Shown: positions 33,559-44,689, counted from the stretch's first letter. The stretch: 64,000 nt of DNA from Carya illinoinensis (GCF_018687715.1 NC_056755.1:22352501-22416500); one strand, 5' to 3'. Numbers and translations are program-made. Notes: generated by a model from the letters alone, not told the origin.

Positions 33559-34928
33559 TGTGATGACCCGCTTTTGAGTGTATTTTCGTTGAAATAGTTA
33601 TTTTTATTTTAATTAATATTTTAGTTAATTATTTTAATTTAATTGTGTTTTAAAATTATTTTTAATTTAATTGATGTTGTGTTTTATTTCTTTTAGTTGT
33701 TTTGTGGTTTTTAATCTCTTTTCAGCGGTTTAGTGTTGTTTTTCCCGGACCGAGGATTGGCCCTCGTCTTTTCCCTACATCTCTTTCCCTTTTTCCTTTT
33801 CTTTTTCCTTTTTCTCTTTTTCCTTCTTTCTTTTTCCCTTCTTTTTCTTTTTTTTCTTTCTTTTCCTTTTTCTTCCTTTCCCGCTCGAGCCCCTCCCGAC
33901 CTCTCTCTCTCTCTTCTCTCTCCCTCACGCTGGAACACTTCTCAGCCCAGACCCACCACCGCCGGCCACCATGCGGCTCACCGCCGGTCCCATCCTCTTC
34001 GTCTCCCTCCGGCGCACCACCCCCCCGTTTTCCACCCCCATCCGGCCGGCCGTTTGGCCGGAAAAGCTCTCCAAAGGCTGCACGGATTTTGTCCCGATCC
34101 GCCGCCGTCGCTACACCTCCGGCCACCATTTCTTCACCACTTCATCACCGGTCCCTTGCCGTCCTAACCCACCTATTTCCGGCCTCCAACGACCACTGGA
34201 ACAGCTCCTACGAGCTAGCTTTCCTTTTTGGGAAATCCGGCCTCTTTCCGGCGATTCCGCCGCCACCCACGGCCAACCACCACTTCCAATAGCTTCACAA
34301 CCATCCCTAGACCATTCCCTATCAATCTCAAGCCCTACTTTGTCCCCGTTCAAAAGTGGGTTTTTCACAACCCACGGCCACAGTGAATTTTCACTGTGAC
34401 GTTGCTTTTTCGTCGCCGTTTGCAACGCCTCATGTTTTCTAAAATTGACATATAGCGCTGTAAGTATTTTTCAAACCCTATTTTCAGATTTAAATATATA
34501 TTGCTCTTTCAATTAATTAATCTGCTGGTTGGTTGATTCCGAACTGAGTCTGAGGAGTTCGGGGGTCGGATGGATGGAGGACGGAGTTGCTTGTTTTATT
34601 GTTTTATGTTGTTGGATTATTTTATTATGCATTGATATGACATTTCATGGTGCATGCACGTGTGATTTTGGTTATGTGTGAAAAACCTGTGTATTGGCGT
34701 AAGTGGTCTTACGGGTGCGTGTGTATCACGACCCCAAGCCGGGATGGGGTATTATCCCGGTGGAGCTCCTCTGGTCACTCGGGAGCGGAATAAACTGAGT
34801 GATGTCCCCTGAGTTGTCGCTAGACGACGGGAGCGTCGGCTAGGGGATGCTTGGCTACGAACGCGCCGGGCGCGGACCCGGGCATCGCTCTACTCACCGA
34901 CTCCGTGGCCCTTTGCTGGCAAGGGCTA
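33559..34928 (+). repeat. 5' LTR of the nested chromovirus (3' part deleted)
   Basis: Colinear with 38980-40351 of the 3' LTR. It holds an AT-rich U3 (33590-33690), a polypyrimidine tract (33778-33885), a GC-rich block (33890-34400) and AGCGCTGTAAGTATTTTT at 34454. It ends at GGGCTA (34923-34928), where the sequence switches to gag. Confidence 0.92.
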
Positions 34929-35391
34929 TCGGATATCCACTTTTCAGGAATTAGTGGATGTGGCCACCCTTGTGGAGCGGGAAAATAATCTGAGTGTGGG
35001 CTCCCCTCCAGGGCATAAGAGGCGGAGTTTTTCTGGTGAAGGAAGCAGCTCGGGTTTGCCCCAGAAGTTTGTTCAGTGGACTGGAACTCGACCTCAAACG
35101 TCCTCAGGTGTTCGTATGGGAGGACGGGTGCCTATTTGTGGAGCTTGCAATAGAGCTCATGAGGGCGAGTGCCGGATGAGTAGCGGACCCCAGTGTTACC
35201 GGTGCGGCCAAGTGGGACATATCGCTCGGGATTGCTCCGTCAAAGTTCAAGGAAGCCGTGGAGGTAGACACGGTGGAAGAACCAACCCGAGGCAAGCGGT
35301 GCAAGCCCGGGTTTATGCTGTCACACCAGGAGAGGTGGATGATGAGGCACCAGCGACCCATGATGCTGGAGTAATTACAGGTATGGTTTAA
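34921..35391 (+). pseudogene. Nested chromovirus gag, C-terminal part
   Basis: The gag frame can be read from about 34921 (shared with the LTR by microhomology) to TAA at 35389-35391. FQELVDVATLVEREN is the end of the plant retrotransposon gag domain. A basic linker follows, then the zinc knuckle CYRCGQVGHIARDC (CX2CX4HX4C, nt about 35195-35236), which binds element RNA. The capsid N-terminal domain is missing. The last three codons and the stop may lie inside an intron starting at 35381. With a normal 5' end, the unspliced RNA would stop translation here, giving Gag without Pol. Confidence 0.85.
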
Positions 35392-35476
35392 TTTAATTTT
35401 AAGTTGGATTTAATTCTTGGTGTATGCGGTTTATTCTTTGCTTTTCGGATTTCATGGGTTGATGTGTTTGGTTTAG
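35381..35476 (+). other. Candidate spliceosomal intron between gag and protease
   Basis: A 96-nt segment from GTATGG (after ACAG) to GTTTAG (before G). By hand count it has 50 T and about 31 % GC, while flanking coding DNA is visibly more GC-rich. The only in-frame stop separating gag from protease (35389-35391) lies inside it. The amino acids it would encode resemble no retroelement domain, whereas the sequences on either side match the normal gag-protease transition. Its length is a multiple of three, so flanking frames agree with or without it. Confidence 0.6.
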
Positions 35477-37209
35477 GAAGAGTCTGTTTGTATGAGTTTT
35501 ATGCTTGTACTTTGTTTGAATCCGGTGCTTCACGGTTGTTTGTATCTTCCACGTTTGCTCGGGTGTGTAATTTGGTCACGGAACCGTTGCCGAAGTCTAT
35601 GGTAGTGGCTCTACCCGATGGTGAGATGGTGTGGTGTTCCAAGGTTGCCTTGGGATGCCCGTTAAATTTTGAGGGAAGGTTCTTGGATGCCGATTTGGTG
35701 GTGTTCAAGCTGTTGGGCTTTGACATCATCCTCGGGATGGATTGGCTATACCGATATTCCGCGAGTATTAATTGCAGAAGTCGGATAATTAGTTTTCAGC
35801 TTCCAGATGGCGATTGTCTGGAATTTGTGGGGAGTAGATTAAAAGAAAAACCGATAATTATATCGGCGATTCAGGCAAGGCGAGAGATTGCATGGGGAGC
35901 GGATGCATTCTTGGTTCAGATGGTGTCCACGCCGTCTGAGAAGAAGTCCTTGGCAGACATTCCAGTTGTGGAAGAATTCCCTGATGTGTTTGTGGATGAC
36001 TTGCCCGGACTACCCCCTGTTCGGGAAATGGAGTTTGTTATAGACTTGGAACCTGGAGCGGCTCCTGTGCATAAAGCTCCTTATCGCATGGCACCGGCTG
36101 AATTGAAAGAGTTGAAGACTCAGTTGCAAGAACTGGTAGAGAAGGGATTTATTCAGCCTAGTACGTCGCCGTGGGGTGCACCAGTTTTATTTGTTAAAAA
36201 GAAAGATGGAACCCTCCGTATGTGCATTGATTATCGGGAATTGAACAAGGTGACCATCAAAAATAAATATCCTCTTCCGCGGATTGATGATTTGTTTGAT
36301 CAGCTTCAAGGAGCAACCGTGTTCTCAAAAATCGATCTGAGGTCGGGATACTACCAGCTGAGAATCAGAGACCAGGATGTGCCTAAAACTGCTTTCAGGT
36401 CGAGGTATGGGCATTATGAATTTAAGGTGATGCCGTTTGGGTTAGCTAATGCCCCTGCAGCTTTCATGGATTTGATGAATCGAGTGTTTCGACCTTATCT
36501 GGATTCCTTTGTGGTAGTGTTCATTGATGATATACTGATTTATTCCCGAGATGTGGAAGAGCATGTGTATCATCTTAGTTTGGTACTTGAGAGGTTGAGA
36601 GAACACCAGCTATACGCCAAGCTCAACAAGTGTGAATTCTGGTTGGAAGAAGTTAAATTTCTTGGGCATGTAATTTCCCGGGGTGGAGTGGCTGTTGATC
36701 CTAGTAAGGTAGAAGCCATTTTGTCATGGCAGCGCCCGACTACAGTGCACGAGATCAGGAGTTTCTTGGGGCTCGCCGGTTACTACCGAAGATTTGTAGA
36801 GGGTTTTGCTCGCCTATCCGGACCTCTCACAGCTTTGACTCGGAAGAATACAGAATTTGTTTGGTCAGAGAAATGTGAGAGAAGCTTCCAAGAATTAAAG
36901 AACAGGTTGACGACGGCACCAGTGTTAGCGCTCCCAGAACCGCATAAGCCATTCGTAGTCTTCAGTGATGCGTCTAAGTTTGGTTTGGGTTGTGTCCTTA
37001 TGCAGGAAGGACGGGTTGTAGCCTATGCATCTCGTCAGCTAAAGGACCATGAGAAGAATTATCTGACGCACGATCTAGAATTGGTTGCGATTGTTTATGC
37101 CCTCAAAATCTGGCGGCACTTCTTGTATGGGGAAGCTTGCGAGGTTTTTACCGATCATAAGAGTTTGAAGCATTTGTTTTCCCAGAAAAATCTGAATATG
37201 AGGCAGAGG
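35477..37209 (+). pseudogene. Nested chromovirus protease, RT and RNase H
   Basis: Protease comes first: [14 protein letters not shown] has Glu where the catalytic Asp of DSG is expected (GAA at 35518-35520), then [15 protein letters not shown] follows: [74 protein letters not shown] and [12 protein letters not shown] with the catalytic Asp pair near 36522, then [12 protein letters not shown]. RNase H follows: [40 protein letters not shown] and [18 protein letters not shown] at 37210-37212 cuts it just before the end of RNase H. The sequence is otherwise clean, fitting recent loss of function. Confidence 0.93.
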
Positions 37210-37212
37210 TGA

Positions 37213-38860
37213 TGGCTGGAGCTAATCAGTGACTATCAGTGTGAGATCAAGTACCATCCGGGGAAGGCTAATATAGTTGCTGATGCTTTGAGCCGGAAGT
37301 CACACTTGGAAGATGAAGCCGAGCCGTCAGAATTGGATTCGTTGCTTTGTGGGATGAGAAGGCTCCTTGTAGAGAGTTCGCAGCAAGTGGAGATTTTGTC
37401 TTCAGTTCTTGATATTCGGGTAACTGATTTTGAAGAATTGAAAACTCTCCAAAGAAAAGATCCGAAGCTGTTGAACATCAGGAAAAGAGTCAGAAAATCT
37501 CAAGGGCCGTTGCATTATAGCATGGATAATGATGGGATACTTCGGTTCCGAGATTGCAGAGTGGTCCCGAAGGACTCAGATTTCAAAGAACGGATCATGG
37601 CGGAAGCTCATGCGGCCCCGTATTCAGTTCATCCCGGCAGGTACAAAGATGTATCGAGACTTGAAGAAAAATTACTGGTGGGATGGAATGAAGAAGGACG
37701 TTGCCTTATATGTGGAGAAATGCCACACATGCCGTCAGGTGAAGGCCGAGCATCAGAGACCTGCAGGTATGCTCCAACCCCTCCCTATTCCTGAGTGGAA
37801 GTGGGATGACATCACGATGGACTTCGTAGTGGGTTTGCTGAGAACGCCTAGTGGGAAGAATTCTGTTTGGGTGATTGTGGACCGGTTAACGAAGAGTGCT
37901 CATTTTCTGCCTGTTAATAACACCGACTCTTTGGGTAAGTTGACCCGTTTGTATGTCAAAGAGATAGTGCGGCTACACGGAGTACCAAAGAGTATAGTGT
38001 CGGATCGAGACCCGAGGTTTACGTCGCAGTTCTGGAAGAGTTTGCAGGCAGCTTTGGGTACTAAGTTGAAGTTCAATACTGCTTATCACCCGCAGACAAA
38101 CGGCCAGTCAGAGCGCACCATTCAGACCCTGGAAGACATGTTGCGGGCATGTGTCATGGAATTCCAAGGAAGTTGGGAAAACCATTTGCCGCTCATCGAG
38201 TTTGCATACAATAACAGCTTCCATGCCACCATTCAGATGGCTCCCTATGAAGCTCTTTATGGGAGAAAGTGCAGGTCGCCCTTGTGTTGGGATGAAGTTG
38301 AGGAGAGTAGGATAATTGGACCCGAAATAATTCAAGAGATGCAAAGCCAAGTCCGGATCATCAGAGATAAAATGGCGGCAGCTCAGAGTCGCCAGAAGAG
38401 TTACGCTGATACCAGGAGGAGAGAGTTGTCGTTTGAAGTTGGTGATTGGGTTTACCTTAAAGTCTCTCCCATGAGAGGTGTTAAGCGTTTTGGTAAGAAG
38501 ATGAAGCTAGATCCGAGGTACGTCGGTCCTTTTCAGATTCTGGAGAGAGTAGGGTCCGTCGCCTATAGAGTTGCTTTGCCAGATTATTTTGGGGATGTTC
38601 ATGATGTCTTCCATGTATCATCCCTGAAGAAGAGCTTTGGACAGCAAGAACCACGCTTCGTCGACCCAGCGGGTATTCAGTTGCAACCGGATCTCACTTA
38701 TGAAGTTGTTCCGTCGCAGATTTTGGATTGGAAGGAGCAACAGTTGAGGTCCAAGACGATACCTTCGGTTAAGGTGGCTTGGGGAGATCCGTTAGCTCAA
38801 GACTTCTCTTGGGAGCGAGCAGCGGACATGAGGGAGCAGTACCCGTATTTGTTCGAATAG
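37213..38860 (+). pseudogene. Nested chromovirus RNase H end, integrase and chromodomain
   Basis: After the TGA the same frame continues with WLELISDYQCEIKYHPGKAN and VADALSRKSHL, closing RNase H. Integrase starts with an H2C2 finger. One extra G at about 37640-37641, in the finger, shifts the frame; the rest ([57 protein letters not shown]) lies in the next frame and is open to TAG at 38858-38860. All three catalytic acids are present. A GPY/F-like module (LDPRYVGPFQILERVG) and a C-terminal chromodomain (VPSQILDWKEQQLRSK, VKVAWGDP, SWERAADMREQYPYLF) follow. Chromodomains of this clade are thought to steer integration to modified chromatin. Confidence 0.93.
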
Positions 38861-38948
38861 AGAAGGTATGTGTCTTAATCTTGATCACAGTTGGTTTATG
38901 GGCTTTCTTGTGGCTTGCTTTAAGTTGGTGGTTGATCTGCAAATTTCG

Positions 38949-38979
38949 AGGACGAAATTTGTTTTTAAGGAGGGGAGGA
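38949..38979 (+). promoter_or_regulatory. Polypurine tract of the nested chromovirus
   Basis: GAGGACGAAATTT, a short spacer, then AAGGAGGGGAGGA immediately before the LTR start TGTGATGACC. Confidence 0.88.
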
Positions 38980-41048
38980 TGTGATGACCTGCTTTTGAGT
39001 GTATTTTCGCTGAAATAGTTGTTTTTATTTTAATTAATATTTTAGTTAATTATTTTAATTTAATTGCGTTTTAAAATTATTTTTAATTTAATTGATGTTG
39101 TGTTTTATTTCTTTTAGTTGTTTTGTGGTTTTTAATCTCTTTTCAGCGGTTTAGTATTGTTTTTCCCGGACCGAGGATTGTACCTCGTCTTTTCCCTACA
39201 TCTCTTTCCCTTTTTCCTTTTCTTTTTCCTTTTTCTCTTTTTCCTTCTTTCTTTTTCCCTTCTTTTTCTTTTTTTTTCTTTCTTTTCCTTTTTTCTTCCT
39301 TTCCCGCTCGAGGCCCCCCCGGCCTCTCTCTCTCTCTTCTCTCTCCCTCACGCCGGAACACTTCTCAGCCCAGACCCACCGCCGCCAGCCACCGTGCGGC
39401 TCACCGCCGGTCCCATCCTCTTCGTCTCCCTCCGGCGCACCACCCCACCGTTTTCCACCCCCATCCGGCCGGCCGTTTGGCCGGAAAAGCTCTCCAAAGG
39501 CTACACGGATTTTGCCCCGATCCGCCGCCGTTGCTCCACCTCCGGCCACCATTTCTTCACCACTTCATCACCGGTCCCTTGCCGTCCTAACCCACCTATT
39601 TCCGGCCTCCAACGACCACCGGAATAGCTCCTACGAGCTAGCTTTCCTTTTTGGGAAATCCAGCCTCTTTCCGGCGATTCCGCCGCCACCCACGGCCAAC
39701 CACCACTTCCAATAGCTTCACAACCATCCCTAGACCATTCCCTATCAATCTCAAGCCCTACTTTGTCCCCGTTCAAAAGTGGGTTTTTCACAACCCACGG
39801 CCACAGTGAATTTTCACTGTGACGTTGCTTTTTCGTCGCCGTTTGCAACGCCTCGTGTTTTTTAAAATTGCCATATAGCGCTGTAAGTATTTTCCAAACC
39901 CTATTTTCAGATTTAAATATATATTGCTCTTTCAATTAATTAATCTGCTGGTTGGTTGATTCCGGACTGAGTCCGAGGAATTCGGGGGTCGGATGGATGG
40001 AGGACGGAGTTGCTTGTTTTATTGTTTTATGTTGTTGGATTATTTTATTATACATTGATATGGCATTTCATGGTGCATGCACGTGTGATTTTGGTTATGT
40101 GTGAAAAACCTGTGTATTGGCGTAAGTGGTCTTACGGGTGCGTGTGTATCACGACCCCAAGCCGGGATGGGGTATTATCCCGGTGGAGCTCCTCTGGTCA
40201 CTCGGGAGCGGAATAAACTGAGTGATGTCCCCTGAGTTGTCGCTAGACGACGGGAGCGGGGGCTAGGGGATGCTTGGCTACGAACGCGCCGGGCGCGGAC
40301 CCGGGCATCGCTCTACTCACCGACTCCGTGGCCCTTCGCTGGCGAGGGCTAGAGGATGTTTGGCTACGAACGTGCGGGGCACAGAACTGGGCATCGCTCG
40401 TTAGGTGTCACATGCGTGGTGGTACTCTGCGGTGTGGCACTGGAGCCAAGGTGTGCGGATGACCCCTAGGGGAGGTCATGGTGCATACGGATAAAATGGA
40501 TAATGGTTTGAGTCGGATAAAGGCCAAATGTGACTTTTGGCGTGTTTTTCGGAAAGGATGTGTTTTTGGGCCAAATGGGTTTTTGGCTTGTGTGGAAAAT
40601 TATGTTTTATGGGCTTTGTGCATTGGGCATGTTTCATGCATATTGTTTGAGTTCTATATGTGTTTTTATCTGGTAGTGTTTGGGTTTTACTTACCTGCGG
40701 TACCATTTTTGGTTCCGTAGCTTTTGGTGCAGAGTTGGAGGACGAAGAGGAGGCTGAGCCCGAGGATGCGGCTCCGCCGGGTTGCTGATGCTATGATTTA
40801 TATTTGGTTTAAAACTGTATTTGTGTTTTTGTAATATTTTATTTATGTATGTTTTAAACAGCTTGTATTACGTTAAGAAAAATTCTGGTACTTAGTTATG
40901 ACTTTCGTTATCCGCTGCGTGTTTCTTTGTACACATATGTTGCTTTTGCACACACTTGGCACCCGTCGATGGGATGGTGACCCAGGTTGTCACCATCCAG
41001 ACGTCTCGATTTCCCCGTGTTCGGGCGTGGGGATTTGTGGGCGTCACA
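38980..41048 (+). repeat. Complete 3' LTR of the nested chromovirus
   Basis: 2,069 bp, TGTGATGACC to GGGCGTCACA. It includes AGCGCTGTAAGTATTTTC at 39877, a dyad CCGGGATGGGGTATTATCCC near 40161, and an imperfect tandem pair near 40256-40312 and 40345-40400 (GGATGCTTGGCTACGAACG-like). Only this copy holds the last 700 bp, including GAGGATGCGGCTCCGCC near 40762, a block conserved in the solo LTR. Confidence 0.93.
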
Positions 41049-41828
41049 ATAACAACGTAAAATACACTATGCCCGTGAGTTGTAAAATACCCACTTTCTA
41101 ACGGGGACAAACCAATACTTGAAATTGATAGGAAATGGCGTAGAGATATTTATGAAGCTAATAGAAGTGAGTTTTGGCCGCGGGTGGCGGTGGAAATGGT
41201 GGTGAAAGCGAAAAATGGCAAAACAGAGTTGAGCTTGTGGGAGCTGCTCTGGCAACAGATCGAGGCCGAAATTGGGTGGTTTAGGATAGCAAGAGGTAGG
41301 TGATGAAGAGATGGTGGCCAAAGGTGAAATAACGACAGTGGAAATGTACAAAAATCGTGCAGCTTGGAGGGGCTCTCGGCGGCAAACGGCGGCTCGGATA
41401 GAGGTGACACTTGGTGGGGTGGTTCACTGGCCGGAGGGGAAGGTTTCTGGGTGGGTGGTGTCGGCCACGTCGCCGACGAGCGGCGATGCTGGGCGACAAA
41501 AGCTGGACGGTGATAGTGAGGAGAGAGAGAGGACGCAGCGCATGGGAGAGAACCGGAAGAAGAAAGAAAAAAAAAGACAAAGGAAAAGAAGGAATATAAA
41601 AAGAAAAGGAAAAGAGGAAAAGAAAAAAAGAAAAGAAAAAAGAAAAGATGGGGAAAAGAAAAGAGGTACAATCTTCATCTCTGGAGTCCAAAAACTGATT
41701 CCACGAAAACAAATATAAAAACTATAAAACTACTAAAATAAATCCAATAAATTAAATAAAAGAACTAATATATTAATTAAATTAAAATATTCCTTTATTG
41801 AAAATACACGTAAAAACGGGATTTTACA
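41049..41828 (-). repeat. 5' (right) LTR of the LARD-like element, second piece
   Basis: Starts with the ATAAC duplication (41049-41053), continues colinear with 28781-29575 of the left LTR, and ends GGGATTTTACA before TATAA. Confidence 0.88.
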
Positions 41829-41833
41829 TATAA

Positions 41834-43508
41834 TATATATATTTTACTCACAAAGAAATCTTATAAAAATAAATTTATAAACTGACACAACTTGATGTGA
41901 TATACTAGATTGTGAAGTTATTTTTATTTTAATGTAGATCTAACATATTATATAAAACTATTTTAATTTATGAACTTACTTTATATATATATACATACAC
42001 ATATTGTTAAACGTTGCTTTCATTTGGCGTGCACTACCCACGGCAAGGGAAAAAAAAAAGAGAGAGAAAAAATTACCAGGAAGATATTGAAAAGAATAGA
42101 GCGATCAAATGAGGAGGCAAAGTAGCGTTGCTCTTTTCATAAATCTTTCTCTCAGATTATGTACTTTAATCACTAGAATTCAATGTATCAATCTTTCATG
42201 TGAAATATATAAAAATTTACTAAAATAAAATTCATGTTATGAGAAACGGATATCATCATGATCTTTGTACCTATAACAAGACTTGCTTAAACCCGCCATG
42301 TCCCTCCTCCCAACACCCCCCAAAGTCCCAAAGGCAAAAATCCTAACCCTACTTGCCACTTCAAATGTCACTCAGAGTAGGGTATAAGCTAGTTGGTCCG
42401 AATTGGAGGAACTGACACAATCCAGTCTAAAGGTGGGACTAGTCGATCTCAATTCAAAAAATTTCAAATTTTCAATTTACGTCCGGTCCTAGTGTGGGGT
42501 TTTCCCAGATCAACTCAATAGGAATATAAATAATTTTTAAATATAATATATATTATTTTATATAATAATTATGTAATTTTCATCTAACCTATCACTAGTA
42601 ATAATATAAAATTTTAAATATGTAATGACAAATTAATATTCTATTAATTATCACCAATTCACCATTAACTAATTACTAATATCTACATCTATCAACTGAT
42701 TAAATTTATTATACAAAGTATTTGTAAAATACTTAAGTTGTAAGTAAATATAAAGCAATTACAAATATTATTATAAATTGTAATTAGCTAAGGTATGATA
42801 TTAATTAACTAACCTATCACTAATTCACCATTAACTAATTACTAACATCTACAAATATGATCTAATTACATAACTACTAGTAACTATCAATATCATAAAT
42901 ATAATTATAGTACAGTATTTTTTTAATGAGTTAGTTATATAATCCATATTAATAGTTCACTTAATTTTAATTTATTAATTTTTTTAAAAAAATTATTAAT
43001 TTATTTGAAAAAAGAAAAATAATAATAAAAAATAATTGGACCGAACTGAATAAACCAGACCGATAGCTACCGGTCAAGTCCTTATGGAGGTTTGGGTCGG
43101 TTCGGTTCGGTCTGGGAAAATTATGAACCAAAAACTTCGATCCATCACCCCCCCCCCCCCCCACATGGGATCAAACTGATTTATACCCCTAACTCAAAGG
43201 AAGAGGAGAGAAGCTCCACCTTTTAAGACTATTCATCTGGGTCTAGTTTTCTCCCGGCTTGTCTAAAACCCAGATTCTGGATGCAGTTTCCAACCTGAAT
43301 ATAATCTGATTTGGAACTAAGATTGACTTACCCGATTCTATCCGGTCTGGATGCGATTAAGCAATTTGGGTATCAGATTTAAAACCCAGTACCCAGTTTG
43401 TATTTAAAAAAAACAAAGATCAAAACACGCTAACACACGGGCAAACCATTTCTAAGCCTCCCTCCCTCACATTTTTACACACTCCTGAGTGACTACAAGA
43501 ACTTCACT
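41834..43508. other. AT-rich spacer
   Basis: No supported gene. It holds a short repeated block (CACCATTAACTAATTACTAA at about 42660 and 42830), a GGTTCGGT-rich stretch with its inverse (about 43038-43110) and a 15-C run at 43148-43162. Confidence 0.5.
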
Positions 43509-44463
43509 GAGGTAATGCCCCATCCTGATTTAGGGTCGTGATACGCATACACTCATAAAACATCTTTTTAATCTTTTAAAACAAATATTACAGTTTTCCA
43601 AATTCATAGCACAGGCACAAAACAAGCATAAATAATAAATTAATGATAGATAATAAATGAAATGCGATCATGCAACAGACAATTATTAGATGACATGGTA
43701 CATTATAATATATCAATCAAATATAGTGAAGCACATAATTTCAAAATTTTACTTTTTTCACCACTAAACACGATTCCCAATGCTCCACTTAGCCCTTGGC
43801 AACAATCCATCACCAACTCTAGATAAACTACAGATTTTGTCTCAATGCTCCACAGGCCCTCAACCACTTAACCAATCACAACCAGACTACAATAAAAATA
43901 CAATTTTCCAACATTAGCATTCCAAGGGTCAGTCTAGGGTTTTACTTACAATGTGGAAAGCAATTTTTGATGATCGAGCACATTGTCTAAGGTATCTCAT
44001 GTGTGCATGCACGTGTCATATGGTGGTGTCAAGATGGCCTGAGCATAGTGGCGACAATGGGTGGGGCACATTGAACAATGGCAATTTTTGGGCAAAATGA
44101 GACTCAACGTGGAAAATTTTATGGGTGGCAGATCTGATGAACTTAGGGGATGGGGAGGGGCACTAGCAGTGGCTTGTGGTGGTTGGCGATGGTTTGAAAC
44201 CCTAAGAGAGACAGATCTATTTTCAGTATTAGGGAAGATCTGATTGGGGAGAAGCCCAGTTAGAACTAGAGGCGGATGGTCAGATGACCTTCACTGAGCA
44301 GTGGAGAGTGGCGGTTTATAAGGCAGCATCTTAACTGCAGGACCTAGATCAAGAGATAGAGTGAGGTTGAGAGATCTAAAGAAAGGAGGACGAGATTGAG
44401 AGGGTTATGAAGGGAAACTACATATTTAGGAGCGGCAATGACATGGGCAACAAAGGAAGGCAA

Positions 44464-44516
<53 letters not shown>

Positions 44517-44684
44517 TAGAGAGACAGAGAGAGAGTGTGAGTGAGGAATTAGAGAGGGTATGCAAGGATGTCGGCCGAGGGGGGGTGGGGGGGGATGTCC
44601 TGGACGGACGGAGTAGAAGAAGTGAGTTCGTCAAGCTCATGGCGGGTGTGGGTGGCATGCAGGCTCAAGGGTGTGGGTGGCACA
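43509..44684 (-). repeat. Degenerate minus-strand chromovirus-like LTR
   Basis: The order parallels the minus-strand LARD LTR: a TACTTACA motif (43943, GTAAGT on the minus strand) followed by AATTTTTGATGATC, compared with AATTTTTGAAGGATC in the LARD LTR, then GC-rich DNA and a purine tract. No matching partner copy is in the window and the ends are vague, so it is a fragment or solo LTR by analogy. Confidence 0.4.
44467..44536 (+). repeat. (GA)n microsatellite
   Basis: About 70 bp of GA dinucleotide repeats with a few interruptions, at the place where other minus-strand chromovirus LTRs here carry a purine tract. Confidence 0.95.
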
Positions 44685-44689
44685 CCACC

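Larger units (their letters stand above)
33559..41048 (+). mobile_element. Nested Tekay/Del-type chromovirus
   Basis: A plus-strand Ty3/gypsy chromovirus: truncated 5' LTR, gag fragment, protease, RT, RNase H, integrase with chromodomain, polypurine tract and complete 3' LTR. ATAAC at 33554-33558 and 41049-41053 is the target duplication; the left LTR of the host element gives the empty site (near 28776). A deletion fused the 5' LTR to gag, removing about 700 bp of LTR, the primer site and the gag N-terminus. Pol has a TGA stop, a 1-nt insertion and an altered protease residue. LTR copies differ at roughly 35 of about 1370 sites by hand count, so it is fairly young. Confidence 0.93.
27682..41828 (-). 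mobile_element. LARD-like chromovirus derivative, split by a nested element
   Basis: A minus-strand LTR element: 3' LTR at 27682-29575, polypurine tract, 2.9-kb noncoding interior, initiator-Met primer site (32457-32468) and 5' LTR (32471-33558 continuing at 41054-41828). Removing the nested insertion (33559-41048 plus one ATAAC copy) makes the right LTR colinear with the left. Flanking TATAA duplications confirm both ends. LTR form, primer site and polypurine context match Tekay/Del-type chromoviruses, but I see no gag-pol homology, so it would depend on a related autonomous element. Confidence 0.88.

Noticed and set aside
33711..34129. Lys/Glu/Arg-rich minus-strand frames opposite the polypyrimidine tract (also 39143-39552, 44943-45251)
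   Set aside because: Low-complexity translation of a C/T-rich tract; no domain.
33702..34399. Long Pro/Ser-rich frames in the GC-rich part of the nested LTR (also at 39123-39627 and 45076-45606)
   Set aside because: Frames are not conserved between LTR copies (an ATG in the 5' copy is GTG in the 3' copy), composition alone explains their length, and both strands are open.
35404..35476. Hydrophobic stretch before the protease as a signal or membrane segment
   Set aside because: It lies inside the T-rich candidate intron; T-rich codons give Phe/Leu/Val by default.
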